Shown: positions 1 through 7,998, counted from the stretch's first letter. The stretch: DNA of 20,627 bases from JACJWR01 sp044326505 (GCA_044326505.1 JBIRBF010000023.1:1-20627); one strand, 5' to 3'. Notes: generated by a model from the sequence alone, not told the origin. Numbers and translations: made by a program.

Positions 1-371
1 CGGCAGTGCTCCGGGTAGATCGACTCCTCCACGGCCTCGACGAGCTCCCAGCCCTCAGTGTTCTCGCCGACCAGCGCAACGCAGCGGAGGGCGGCGACTG
101 TGGCCGAACCGATCAGGGCTGCCGACTCGGCCAGGCCGTCCAAGTGAGCGACGACGCTGACCTTGTGCGGGTCGCCCACCAGGAAGCCCAGCCAGCCCAT
201 CGCCCGTGCCCCGGTGACGGCGTCACCCAGGCGCAGCGCGCTGATATCGAGGTTGAGGTACTCGACGGGGTAGCCGAGGTCGCTGAAGGCCCGACGCATC
301 ATGGTCGCGAGGGGATGCCTAGTCGCGGGTGTGGAGAAGGACCCTGCGACTTGGCTTACCAATCCGACCAT
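1..371 (-). CDS. Shikimate dehydrogenase-like protein, N-terminal part (runs off window)
   Basis: The visible 123 codons resemble the N-terminal substrate-binding domain of the shikimate/quinate dehydrogenase (AroE) family, which reduces 3-dehydroshikimate with NADPH. The opening 'MVGLVSQ' matches the family's first strand. The PHK motif (Lys70) matches the catalytic lysine of the usual 'NVTIPHK', and GENTEG (residues 102-107) matches 'GDNTDG'. Two features are odd: the usual 'HSxSP' segment reads 'SFSTP', and the aspartate of NTDG is replaced by glutamate. The protein may therefore be a divergent paralogue rather than the housekeeping AroE. The NADP-binding C-terminal domain lies beyond position 1. 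I chose ATG at 371 because it puts the conserved strand at the start; the frame is open back to 474, with TTG codons at 407 and 401 as alternatives, and the RBS is weak. It lies downstream of the quinone oxidoreductase on the same strand. Confidence 0.72.
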   Translation of the reverse strand, partial: MVGLVSQVAGSFSTPATRHPLATMMRRAFSDLGYPVEYLNLDISALRLGDAVTGARAMGWLGFLVGDPHKVSVVAHLDGLAESAALIGSATVAALRCVALVGENTEGWELVEAVEESIYPEHC

Positions 372-473
372 TGCAGCAGGGTGCGCCTGCAGGGCAGGCA
401 AATGCAACCGACACGCGCGGGCGACTCCACGACTTGCACCGGCTGGCCGGGTGAGCGCCTCTGACGGCCTGTG

Positions 474-1466
474 TCAGCCCGCCGTCGGGGGTTCGATCTG
501 CAGCACAAGTTTTCCCGTGACATCTCCGGCTGCCAGCCGCTCGTGGGCCCGCCGGACGTCTGCTATCGGAAGCACCGCGTCGACAACCGGAACGACGCGT
601 CCTTGCGCGAGGAGCGGCCAAACGTCCGCGACCAGTCCGGCGCAAATAGCCGCCTTCTGCTCCGGTGGGCGCGCGCGGAGCGAGGTGGCCATCAGGGTTC
701 CCCGCCGCATGAGCAGCGCGCCGAGGTCGAGCTCACCCCGGGTGCCTCCCTGCAGGCCGATCACCACGATTCGGCCGCCCACTGCCAGACAGGCGACGTT
801 TCCGCGCAGGTACTTCGCCCCGATGATGTCGAGGATGACGTCGGCGCCGTGACCGCCTGTGGCGGTGCGCACCTGATCGGGCCAATCGTCGCAGTGATAG
901 TCGATCGCGACAGCGGCGCCAAGCTCCAGGCACCGGGCGCGCTTGCTGTCGCTGCCGGCGGTGACCACCACCCGGGCGCCGATGGCCGTGGCCCATTGAA
1001 TGGCGAACGTCCCGATGCCGCTGCCCCCTCCGTGGACGAGCAGCCAGTCGCCCGGCCGCAGCCCGGCCTCCAGGTGCAGATTCGAATACACCGTCGCGGC
1101 GACTTCCGGCAGGGCGGCGGCGTCGGCAAGGCTCACGCCCGTGGGCACGGGCATCACCTGTTCGGCCGCGACCGCGACCTGCTCGGCATAGCCACCACCG
1201 GTGAGGAGCGCGCACACGCGCTGGCCAACGCGCCACCGGCCCGCAGCGTCCGGCACCGCGACCTCCCCGCTGCACTCCAGACCGAGGATCGTCGAGGCGC
1301 CGGGCGGCGGCGGGTAGAAGCCCTGGCGCTGCAGCAAGTCGGCGCGGTTGACACCGGCGGCGGCGACGTTCAGGAGGATCTCACCGGGACCGGCCACGGG
1401 ATCCTCGACTTCGGCCACGGCCATCACCTCGGGGCCGCCAGCCCCACCACACTCGACTGCCAGCAT
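474..1466 (-). CDS. NAD(P)H:quinone oxidoreductase, PIG3-like zinc-independent MDR
   Basis: This is a medium-chain dehydrogenase/reductase of the quinone oxidoreductase (PIG3/TP53I3-like) branch, expected to reduce quinones with NADPH in the cytoplasm. The GroES-like N-terminal half carries 'AAAGVNRADLLQRQG' followed by 'YPPPPGAS', a hallmark of PIG3-type enzymes. The nucleotide-binding Rossmann motif 'GGGSGIG' lies at about residues 146-152. No structural- or catalytic-zinc cysteine cluster is visible. The length of 330 residues is normal for the family. Two starts compete: GTG at 1472 and ATG at 1466. I prefer 1466 because an AGG element sits 9 bases upstream of it but only 3 bases from the GTG. 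The gene begins about 20 bp after the LuxR-type regulator stops, on the same strand, so the two are probably co-transcribed. The physiological substrate cannot be read from the sequence. Confidence 0.9.
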   Translation of the reverse strand: MLAVECGGAGGPEVMAVAEVEDPVAGPGEILLNVAAAGVNRADLLQRQGFYPPPPGASTILGLECSGEVAVPDAAGRWRVGQRVCALLTGGGYAEQVAVAAEQVMPVPTGVSLADAAALPEVAATVYSNLHLEAGLRPGDWLLVHGGGSGIGTFAIQWATAIGARVVVTAGSDSKRARCLELGAAVAIDYHCDDWPDQVRTATGGHGADVILDIIGAKYLRGNVACLAVGGRIVVIGLQGGTRGELDLGALLMRRGTLMATSLRARPPEQKAAICAGLVADVWPLLAQGRVVPVVDAVLPIADVRRAHERLAAGDVTGKLVLQIEPPTAG

Positions 1467-1487
1467 GGCCACGAACCTAGCGGTCGA

Positions 1488-2189
1488 TCAGGCCGGCCGC
1501 GCCGCGAGCACGCCGAGCCCGACGGCGGCGACATAGAGGTCGAGGGCGGTGGATGCCGGTTGCCCCGCTCGGGCGAACTTGGCCCGCACACGGCGCAGGT
1601 ACGTATTGACCGTGTGAGGGGAAAGGCCCAGGCGGCGCCCGATGGTCTCGATCTTGAGGCCGCCGGTGTAGAGGGTCAGGACGTCGAGCTCGCGCTCGCT
1701 GAGCATGTCCTCGACTTGTCCCAAGGCGGGCGCCAGGCGCTCGGCCCCGACACGGCGGCGCGGCGGAAGAGAGCTGCGGGCCGCCCACTGAACTGCGGCG
1801 ACGACCTCGATCGGGTCCGCCGACCAGTCCAAGTCGGTCGATGTCCCACAGATGGTCGGCTCGGCGCAACGCCGCCCGGCCGGACCGATCACGACGACTG
1901 GGTGGCCCAAGGCGCTGCGTTGCGCGATCTCGGTGCCGATCCACCCACCCCGCGCGGAGGTGTCCGTGACCAGGATCGCGATCCTGCGCACGTCTGGATC
2001 GGCCGTACCGTCCAGCGCCGAACCCGGGACCGACTCCACAACCGCCCAGCGCGGCCGGAAGGAGCGGATCAAGCACAGGACGCTTCGCCCGGCCAGCGGT
2101 AGATCGGACACGACTTCGACGACGAGCGGCCCAGCACCCTCGCCGCGCAGGGCGGGTGCTGGCGCTCGCGGAGGAACTGATTGATCCAT
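1488..2189 (-). CDS. LuxR-family transcriptional regulator with receiver-like N-terminal domain
   Basis: This 233-residue protein ends in a clear LuxR/NarL helix-turn-helix (about residues 163-222), starting 'LSERELDVL' and including 'LGLSPHTVNTYLRRVRAKF'. The N-terminal half has the alternating hydrophobic strands of a response-regulator receiver ('VVEVVS', 'RRIAILVTD', 'GHPVVVIG'), but the usual acidic pair near the start is missing. Phosphorylation by a histidine kinase is therefore doubtful, and no kinase gene is nearby. The frame stays open well upstream, but that part is the antisense of the glycosylase gene. ATG at 2189 is the sensible start, although no good Shine-Dalgarno precedes it. 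It is divergent from the glycosylase and lies immediately upstream of the quinone oxidoreductase, a plausible target along with its own promoter. Confidence 0.82.
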   Translation of the reverse strand: MDQSVPPRAPAPALRGEGAGPLVVEVVSDLPLAGRSVLCLIRSFRPRWAVVESVPGSALDGTADPDVRRIAILVTDTSARGGWIGTEIAQRSALGHPVVVIGPAGRRCAEPTICGTSTDLDWSADPIEVVAAVQWAARSSLPPRRRVGAERLAPALGQVEDMLSERELDVLTLYTGGLKIETIGRRLGLSPHTVNTYLRRVRAKFARAGQPASTALDLYVAAVGLGVLAARPA

Positions 2190-2268
2190 GCGCCGAGCGT
2201 GGCCCGCACCCCCGACACAATGGCCGCTGCTGACCGTGCCAGGCTGGACGAACGATGGAGGCCTACCT

Positions 2269-2937
2269 GTGACCGACGCGACGGGGGTCATGCGCGCCGC
2301 AGCCGACCACATCGCCGCCGTGGACCCTGCCTTCCGCCCCATCATCGAGGCCGCTGGAACGTGCACCCTCGGCCGGGCTCGATCCGCCGACCCCCATGAA
2401 CCGGCCCCGGACGACCACTTCGCCAGGCTGGTGGGCGACATCATCGCCCAGCAGCTGTCCACCCGGGTCGCCGATACCCTGACGCGCCGGTTCAGCGCGG
2501 CCCTGAACGGCGACATCTCACCGTCGAAGGTCCTCGCACTGGACACCGAGCAGTTGCGCGCGGCCGGCATTTCGGGGGCGAAGGCGCGCACCATCCAAGG
2601 ACTCGCGGCCGCTGTCAACGGCGGCGCCCTGGACTTGGCCGACATGGTCGCCGACGATGACCCCGGACGCGTCCGAAGCGACCTCACCGCGCTGTGGGGC
2701 ATAGGCCGTTGGACCGCGGAGATGTTCGAGATGTTCACGCTGCACAGACTCGATGTCTGGCCAGTCGGCGACCTCGGGCTGCGGCGAGGCTGGGCCCTGC
2801 TGCACCCAGCGTCAGGCACAGCGACCGCAGAGCCCGCGCCGGCCGACCTGGACCGGCTCGGGGACCCGCTGCGGCCCTACCGTAGCGTGGCCGCCTGGTA
2901 CTGCTGGCGAGCGCTGGACGGACCGGCCGTTCAGTAG
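2269..2937 (+). CDS. AlkA-like DNA-3-methyladenine glycosylase II (HhH-GPD family)
   Basis: This 222-residue protein belongs to the helix-hairpin-helix GPD glycosylases, which excise alkylated bases as the first step of base-excision repair. The segment 'GDIIAQQLSTRVADTL' is the family's first conserved helix. The hairpin region 'ALWGIGRWTAEMF' is followed by 'VWPVGDLGLRRG', in which Asp168 fits the catalytic aspartate. There is no C-terminal Fe-S cysteine cluster, which argues against MutY or endonuclease III. It lacks the extra N-terminal domain of E. coli AlkA, as do many short bacterial Mag proteins. The GTG start at 2269 is preceded by GATGGAG eight bases away. The frame is open to an ATG at 2188, but that start would run into the divergent regulator and has no RBS. 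The last 7 bp overlap the convergent permease gene. Confidence 0.88.
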   Translation: MTDATGVMRAAADHIAAVDPAFRPIIEAAGTCTLGRARSADPHEPAPDDHFARLVGDIIAQQLSTRVADTLTRRFSAALNGDISPSKVLALDTEQLRAAGISGAKARTIQGLAAAVNGGALDLADMVADDDPGRVRSDLTALWGIGRWTAEMFEMFTLHRLDVWPVGDLGLRRGWALLHPASGTATAEPAPADLDRLGDPLRPYRSVAAWYCWRALDGPAVQ

Positions 2938-4187
2938 CGCCGGCGGATGGCCCAGGCCAGGACGCCAACCGCCACGACGCCCAGTCCGGCCAGCACCGAA
3001 GCCAGCGGCAGGGTCGCCCCCAGAACCGCACAGCCGACGAGGCCCAGGGCGGCCAGCGCCCGCGGCCAACGGCCCGAGTCCGGCAACCGCCATGCCGAGG
3101 CATTCGCAACGGCGTAGTACGTCAGCACGGTGAAGGAGCTGAAGCCGATAGCGCCGCGCACGTCGGCCGCCAACACCACGACGATGACCACGAGCCCGAC
3201 AGCCACCTCCGCCACGTGCGGCACCTTCGACCCGCGCGATACCCGGCCGAGGCCCGCCGGCAGGTCACCCTCGCGCGCCATGGCGAATGCGGTTCGGCCG
3301 ATGCCCGCGACCAGCGCCAGCAGCACTCCGAGGGTCGCCACTGCAGCTCCCACCTGCACAAGCCACGCCAGGTCGGCCAGCGGCCCTGCGGCAACAACAT
3401 CGGCCAGCGGCGCCGCTGACGTCGCCAAGCCCCACGGCCCCAGCGCATGCAGGGACGCCAAGGCAACGCTCAGATACACGGCCAGCGCGATCCCGAGCGC
3501 GATAGGGACTGCGCGGGGAATCGTGCGGCGCGGATCGCGGACCTCCTCACCCAGCGTCGCGATCCGCGCATACCCGGCGAAGGCGAAGAAAAGAATCCCA
3601 GCCGACTGCAGCACGCCATACACGCCTGCACGTCCTGCGTCCGCGTCGGTGGCCGAGGGGGCGGCGACGCCCCCGGCGACGACCAGGGCCAGCACCGCCA
3701 GCACAATCACGACGATCACCATGGTGGCCCTCGCCGTCTTGGCGACGCCGACCAGGTTGACAGCCACGACGCCGAGTACCGCAGCCACGGCCAGCGGGCG
3801 CGCGTAGCCGGGGGCGACATAGGAGCCGAAGGTGAGCGCCATGGCTGCGCAGCTGGCGGTCTTGCCCACCAGAAACGACCACCCGGCGAGGAATCCCCAG
3901 CCGTGGCCCAACTGCCGCCTGCCGTAGGCGTAGGCCCCGCCGGAGGTGGGCAGGACCGCGGCCAGCCGTGCCGTGCTCGTCGCATTGGCGTACGCCACCA
4001 CGGCCGCGACGGCCAGCCCCACCAGCAGCGCGCCGCCCGCCGCCCGAGCCGCGGGAGCGAACGCTGCGAACACCCCAGCGCCCAGCATGGAACCCAGGCC
4101 GATCATCACAGCATCGGTCAACCCCAGATGCCGGGCTAGACGGCTGGCCGTGCCGCTGGCGTCGGGCGCTTCAGCAGCGCCAGCCAC
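2931..4187 (-). CDS. APC-family amino acid permease (short form)
   Basis: This 418-residue integral membrane protein has about 12 hydrophobic segments and belongs to the amino acid-polyamine-organocation (APC) superfamily. The first helix carries 'MIGLGSMLGAGVF', the unwound substrate-binding helix typical of these carriers. It is followed by 'LPTSGGAYAYGRRQLG', a conserved loop/TM3 motif, and 'FFAFAGYARIATLGEEV' in the TM6 region. The substrate cannot be deduced. The start is GTG at 4187, eight bases after the stop of the DUF302 gene and with only a weak purine-rich RBS, so translation is probably coupled to the upstream gene. It is the last gene of a four-gene minus-strand run that also opens with an APC permease. 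Its end overlaps the glycosylase gene tail to tail by 7 bp, leaving no room for a separate terminator. Confidence 0.9.
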   Translation of the reverse strand: MAGAAEAPDASGTASRLARHLGLTDAVMIGLGSMLGAGVFAAFAPAARAAGGALLVGLAVAAVVAYANATSTARLAAVLPTSGGAYAYGRRQLGHGWGFLAGWSFLVGKTASCAAMALTFGSYVAPGYARPLAVAAVLGVVAVNLVGVAKTARATMVIVVIVLAVLALVVAGGVAAPSATDADAGRAGVYGVLQSAGILFFAFAGYARIATLGEEVRDPRRTIPRAVPIALGIALAVYLSVALASLHALGPWGLATSAAPLADVVAAGPLADLAWLVQVGAAVATLGVLLALVAGIGRTAFAMAREGDLPAGLGRVSRGSKVPHVAEVAVGLVVIVVVLAADVRGAIGFSSFTVLTYYAVANASAWRLPDSGRWPRALAALGLVGCAVLGATLPLASVLAGLGVVAVGVLAWAIRRRY

Positions 4188-4195
4188 GACCGGCT

Positions 4196-4585
4196 TCAGT
4201 CCTGCAGGCTGGCGACCGCTCGTGCGAGCCGAGCCCCGGCATCCGCGGCAAGGTCGGCCACCTCGTCACCGGGCAGCATCGCGAGCGGGTCAATGGCGCG
4301 CACGCGCACGCCTTCGGGAACGGCCTCGAGCACAACGTTGCAGGGAAGCATGAGCGACAGCGACACGTCGCGCTCCAACACCTGCGACGCCAGCACCGGG
4401 TTGCAGGCCCCGAGGATTTTCAGCGGCTCGCGGTCGAGGTCGATCTTGGCTTTGAGAGTGGCAGCCACATCGATCTCCGTCAGCACGCCGAACCCCTCGG
4501 CCTGCAGAGCCTCCCGCACACGCTCCTCCGCCGTGGCCATATCCGTGTCGAGCACCGTCGTGTAGCCGGCGATGAGCTCGCTCAC
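4196..4585 (-). CDS. DUF302 family protein
   Basis: This 129-residue protein has the two cysteine motifs usual for DUF302: 'LGACNP' about 60 residues in and 'LPCNVVLE' about 20 residues later. It begins with the typical 'GYTTVLDTDMATAEERVREAL' pattern. The biochemical function is not established; a small ligand-binding or redox role for the paired cysteines is only a guess. No signal peptide is evident, so it is probably cytoplasmic. The GTG start at 4585 overlaps the TGA of the DUF2252 gene by 4 bp (GTGA), the classic arrangement for translational coupling. The next gene, a permease, starts eight bases after its stop. This tight packing suggests that DUF2252, DUF302 and the permease are made together. 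Confidence 0.88.
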   Translation of the reverse strand: MSELIAGYTTVLDTDMATAEERVREALQAEGFGVLTEIDVAATLKAKIDLDREPLKILGACNPVLASQVLERDVSLSLMLPCNVVLEAVPEGVRVRAIDPLAMLPGDEVADLAADAGARLARAVASLQD

Positions 4586-6015
4586 GAGTTCGCCGCAACG
4601 CCGTCATCTACTGCGAGCGCACCATCGGCGATCGCTGTGGTGAACGTCTTGTAGTCCTCGTCGGTCAGATTGGCATAGGTGACCGCGAACTCCGAGATCG
4701 CTGCGGGGAAGGCCTTGCCCTTGCCCATGTAGCTGGCGAACGCAATGGGATCGCCTGCCCGGGAGTGTGCCATGGCCAGCGTGGCGCCACACAGCGCCGC
4801 ATAACCCTGGAACTGGCCTCGCTTGAGGCCGTTGAGGTCGACGGAGAACTTCATGTCACGCAACTGGCGGCCGTAGAAATTCACTCCCCTGGGGCCGGTG
4901 ACCCAGCCGAGGAAGGGGTCGCCCGATGACTGCATGAGCCGCTGCCCGACGACGACGCGCTGGCCGTGTTCGGAGAACGGGCTGGTCCGCGTCCACTTCT
5001 CCAGCACCGACGACTCGGCCGCCTTGAACTGCAGCACCATGAGGTCGTCGTCGTCGCGGCCCTGCAGCAGGCCGATCAGCGCGGGCAGCCCGACGCTACC
5101 GACGCCGACCACCTTGTGCGCCACATCGATGAGGCGATATCGCTGCAGCAACGCTTGCCTGTCGTACCCGAGGGTCCCGACGAAGTCCGACGAAAGGTTC
5201 TCGAACATGCCCTCCTGGATGTTCGCCACCTGCGGCATATCCGCAATCCGCATGAGGAGCGGCGGCTGGTTGAGGAAGCGGCGCTGGCCGTCCGGGCCGA
5301 CCTCGGTGAGCTTCTTGATGGCCGACCAGGTGTCGCGCGACTTGGCCTTCTGGACCGTCAGGTCAAGCCGCTTGCGCGTCTTCTGCAGCTGCTTGGTGTC
5401 GAGCATCGTCTGCGCGTAGGTGAGGATCTGCTCCGGGGTGAAGACCGTGTACCAGTTCTCCAGGTAGGCCCGCTCGGCCGCGATCATCATCACCTTCTGG
5501 TAGGCCAAGGCCGCCGTCGTGGCGAAGTCCTGGGACTCGCTGTCAGGGATCTGGTTGTCCCGACCCGCGAGGACGAAGGACGCCGCGAGGCGCATGAGGT
5601 CCCACTCGAACGGCCCGGGTGAGGTCTCGTCGAAGTCATTGACGTCGAACACCAAGTTGCGCTCTGCGGACCCGAAGGCGCCGAAGTTGGACAGGTGGGC
5701 GTCCCCGCAGAGCTGGGCCCACAGGTCGGAGTTGGCCGACTGCCCCAGGTCTGAGGCCATCACGATCGCGGCACCGCGGTAGAACGTGAACGGCGACACC
5801 GCCATCCGCGAGTGCCGCAACGGCACCAGCATCGGGATGCGGGTGCCCTCCTGGCCGGTGAGCAGATCGACCGGGCTCGGCCGGTTGGCCGGCGGCGTCC
5901 AATCGGCGATCGCCTTGCGGGGGAGGTTCTTACGCGCCTGCTTGCCGTGTTCGATGCGCTCCTCAACCGTCGCGGTGCTCGGAAGACCGGGGATCAACTT
6001 GATGACGTCACTCAT
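4582..6015 (-). CDS. DUF2252 family protein (kinase-like fold)
   Basis: This 477-residue protein is a full-length member of DUF2252, an uncharacterised family common in actinobacteria and proteobacteria. The strongest motifs are 'CGDAHLSNFGAFG' (about 103-115) and 'LVFDVNDFDET' (about 121-131). These resemble the catalytic loop and metal-binding aspartate of aminoglycoside/choline-kinase-like phosphotransferases, so phosphorylation of a small molecule is plausible but unproven. The C-terminal part contains 'VGVGSVGLPALIGLLQGRD', also typical of the family. No signal peptide or membrane span is visible. The start is ATG at 6015 with no convincing Shine-Dalgarno. It lies 59 bp downstream of the large APC permease and overlaps the DUF302 gene by 4 bp. 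Confidence 0.9.
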   Translation of the reverse strand: MSDVIKLIPGLPSTATVEERIEHGKQARKNLPRKAIADWTPPANRPSPVDLLTGQEGTRIPMLVPLRHSRMAVSPFTFYRGAAIVMASDLGQSANSDLWAQLCGDAHLSNFGAFGSAERNLVFDVNDFDETSPGPFEWDLMRLAASFVLAGRDNQIPDSESQDFATTAALAYQKVMMIAAERAYLENWYTVFTPEQILTYAQTMLDTKQLQKTRKRLDLTVQKAKSRDTWSAIKKLTEVGPDGQRRFLNQPPLLMRIADMPQVANIQEGMFENLSSDFVGTLGYDRQALLQRYRLIDVAHKVVGVGSVGLPALIGLLQGRDDDDLMVLQFKAAESSVLEKWTRTSPFSEHGQRVVVGQRLMQSSGDPFLGWVTGPRGVNFYGRQLRDMKFSVDLNGLKRGQFQGYAALCGATLAMAHSRAGDPIAFASYMGKGKAFPAAISEFAVTYANLTDEDYKTFTTAIADGALAVDDGVAANS

Positions 6016-6074
6016 GACGGGCAGCCTAGGCGCAGCGGCCAGCAGACGCTATTCGCCGCGCGACCTGGCCCGGC

Positions 6075-7940
6075 TCACGGTTGCGTCTGGGATGTCTGCG
6101 GAATCAGCGCGGCGCCTTCCTGGTTGGCCTTCTCCTCGTCTGCCCGGGTCGAGGTGGCGAAAGTCAGGGTCAACACGAACAGAATGCCCGGTATGAGCAG
6201 GGCCGCTGTGATCCGGTTGACCCCGCCCCGCATAGCCGCCGCGCCCTGTGCATCCTTCCCAGCGGCCACGTCGCCCCGCCCGGCGGCGTCCTGCCGCAGT
6301 CCGAGCACGACGAACGCCACCCCGGCGAGGGCGATCAGCCCCATCACCACCCAAATGACCATCCTCAGCCCGCCCATGCCGTCGCTGAAGGCCTTGCTGA
6401 ACGACGCCACAGCGAGTCCCACAAGGAGAACTGCGCCGATGATGGAGCCGATGCTGACATTCCGCGTGGGCAGGTCCTTGGCCGCAACCGCAGCGGGCAC
6501 GTCGTTCGGCGCATCGGAGGACACGTTGGAGTGCTTGAGGCCGTAGAAGAAGTAGACCAGCAGCCCCAGCGCGAGCCAGGCGAAGAAGACGATCCACGTG
6601 ACGAAGTCCAGCGCGGCGATGAGGAACAGGCAGAGCACCACGCCGATGATCGGGAAGAGCGGCAGCAGCGGCACCTTGAACGTGCGCTCGAGGTCCGGGC
6701 GCGACAGCCACAGGGTGATGACACCCACGTTCACCACAGCGAACGCTGCGAGCGTACCGATCGAGGTCGCCTCAGCCAGCTGGCCCAGTGGCACGAATGC
6801 GGCCAGGATCGAGATCACCACCGCAACGATGATCGTGTTGTTCACCGGCGTCTGGGTCTTGGGGTTGACCTTGGTGAAGACCTTCGGCAGCAATCCGTCG
6901 CGACCCATGGCGAACAGAATTCGGGTCTGGCCATACATGACCACCAGCACCACGGAGAAGATGGAGATCACCGCGCCGAGCGCGATGATCGTCGGCGCCC
7001 AGCTGGATCCCGTCACTTCGCGGGCGATGCCGGCCAGGACAGCCTCGGAGTTCTGGCCCTCCCACTGCTCGGGCTGCCCGCCCCGGGCCCCGATGGCCGC
7101 CGCTGCCACGAGCACGTAGAGGATCGTCACGATGATGAGCGAGCCGATGATGGCCCGAGGCAGGTCGCGCTTGGCGTTCTTCGCTTCCTCCCCAGCCGTC
7201 GAGGCGGCGTCGAAGCCGATATAGGAGAAGAACACCTGACCGGCCGCGGCACTGATGCCAGCGGCGCCCAGCGGCAGGAACGGCTTGAAGTTGCCCGGCT
7301 CGAACGCGGTGAACGCAATGGCGCAGAAGAAAAGCAGGATGCCGATCTTGAGGAACACCATGACTGTGTTGACCTTCGCCGACTCGCTCGCGCCGCGCAG
7401 CAGGAGGAAGGCGCAGAGCACCACGACGATCACGGCTGGGATGTTGAAAACGCCGCCGCCCTCGCCCGGCGGGTTGGCGAACTGCGCCGGAATCTCCAGG
7501 CCGAACGTAGACAGGAACTCGTTGAGGTACTGGCCCCAGCCCACGGCGACCGCCGCCACCGAGACGCCGTACTCCAGCATCAGACACCAGCCCACGATCC
7601 AGGCCACGAGCTCACCGAGCGTCGCATAGGAATAGGAGTACGACGAACCGGATACCGGGATCGAACCCGCCAGCTCGGCGTAGGACAGGGCCGAGAAGGC
7701 GCACACAACTGCGGCGAGGACGAACGAGATGAGCACGGCCGGACCGGCCTTGGGCACTGCCTCACCGAGGATGACGAAGATTCCGGTGCCCACGATCGAG
7801 CCCACGCTGAACATGGTCAGGGCGACGAGTCCCATGCTGCGCTTGAGGCCGCCGTGGTCGCCCTCGGCCGTGAGCACGTCGGCGGGCTTGATGCGCCGGA
7901 ACTTCGCGGTCAGGCTCTGGGGGCTTGAGGTCGTCGCCAT
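6075..7940 (-). CDS. APC-family amino acid permease (YfnA/CAT-like, long form)
   Basis: This 621-residue membrane protein resembles cationic amino acid transporter (YfnA/CAT)-type APC permeases. Helix 1 carries 'SVGSIVGTGIFVILG', TM2-3 have 'SYAELAGSIPVSGSSYSYSY', and TM6 has 'FFSYIGFDAASTAGEEAKN', all characteristic. After the standard 12 helices come extra C-terminal hydrophobic segments ('IGSIIGAVLLVGLAVASF', 'VIWVVMGLIALAGVAFVVLG', 'LLIPGILFVLTLTF') and a charged tail, giving about 14-15 spans. The ATG at 7940 has a near-perfect GGAGG six bases upstream. A longer reading from 7991 would start inside the palindrome and is rejected. It heads the minus-strand run with DUF2252, DUF302 and a second permease, and diverges from the universal stress protein. 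Import of a cationic or branched amino acid is possible, but specificity is not readable. Confidence 0.93.
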   Translation of the reverse strand: MATTSSPQSLTAKFRRIKPADVLTAEGDHGGLKRSMGLVALTMFSVGSIVGTGIFVILGEAVPKAGPAVLISFVLAAVVCAFSALSYAELAGSIPVSGSSYSYSYATLGELVAWIVGWCLMLEYGVSVAAVAVGWGQYLNEFLSTFGLEIPAQFANPPGEGGGVFNIPAVIVVVLCAFLLLRGASESAKVNTVMVFLKIGILLFFCAIAFTAFEPGNFKPFLPLGAAGISAAAGQVFFSYIGFDAASTAGEEAKNAKRDLPRAIIGSLIIVTILYVLVAAAAIGARGGQPEQWEGQNSEAVLAGIAREVTGSSWAPTIIALGAVISIFSVVLVVMYGQTRILFAMGRDGLLPKVFTKVNPKTQTPVNNTIIVAVVISILAAFVPLGQLAEATSIGTLAAFAVVNVGVITLWLSRPDLERTFKVPLLPLFPIIGVVLCLFLIAALDFVTWIVFFAWLALGLLVYFFYGLKHSNVSSDAPNDVPAAVAAKDLPTRNVSIGSIIGAVLLVGLAVASFSKAFSDGMGGLRMVIWVVMGLIALAGVAFVVLGLRQDAAGRGDVAAGKDAQGAAAMRGGVNRITAALLIPGILFVLTLTFATSTRADEEKANQEGAALIPQTSQTQP

Positions 7941-7972
7941 GGTTCCTCCGCAGATGCGCCGCGAGTGGGTGA

Positions 7973-7993
7973 TTATGGCTACCGTAGCCATAA
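7973..7993. promoter_or_regulatory. Perfect 10-bp-arm palindrome, probable operator
   Basis: The left arm TTATGGCTAC (7973-7982) and right arm GTAGCCATAA (7984-7993) are exact reverse complements around a single C at 7983. Symmetry stops on both sides (A7972 against G7994). A 21-bp, odd-centred palindrome between divergent start codons is what a dimeric repressor such as a TetR- or GntR-type protein would bind. No such regulator is encoded in the window, and I cannot assign the motif to a known operator. It overlaps a possible -10 of the permease operon, so binding could block that promoter. Confidence 0.65.
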
Positions 7994-7998
7994 GCGCC

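Noticed and set aside
471..2102. Plus-strand open frame of 543 codons
   Set aside because: It is antisense to the quinone oxidoreductase and LuxR genes, which have clear family motifs; its translation is rich in Arg, Asp, His and Gly with no domain.
1488..2819. Minus-strand 443-codon reading that extends the LuxR regulator upstream
   Set aside because: The extra N-terminal part is antisense to the AlkA-like glycosylase and has no recognisable domain; ATG 2189 fits the regulator.
6003..6010. TGACGTCA palindrome near the DUF2252 start
   Set aside because: It is only 8 bp, lies within codons 2-5 of the gene, and is expected by chance in a window of this size.
6081..7928. Plus-strand open frame of 615 codons
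   Set aside because: It is antisense to the long APC permease; the His/Asp/Glu/Arg-rich product is the usual mirror of a hydrophobic membrane protein gene.
7941..7991. Upstream ATG at 7991 as the start of the long permease
   Set aside because: It lies inside the palindrome, adds a non-family N-terminus and has no RBS, whereas ATG 7940 has GGAGG at the right distance.
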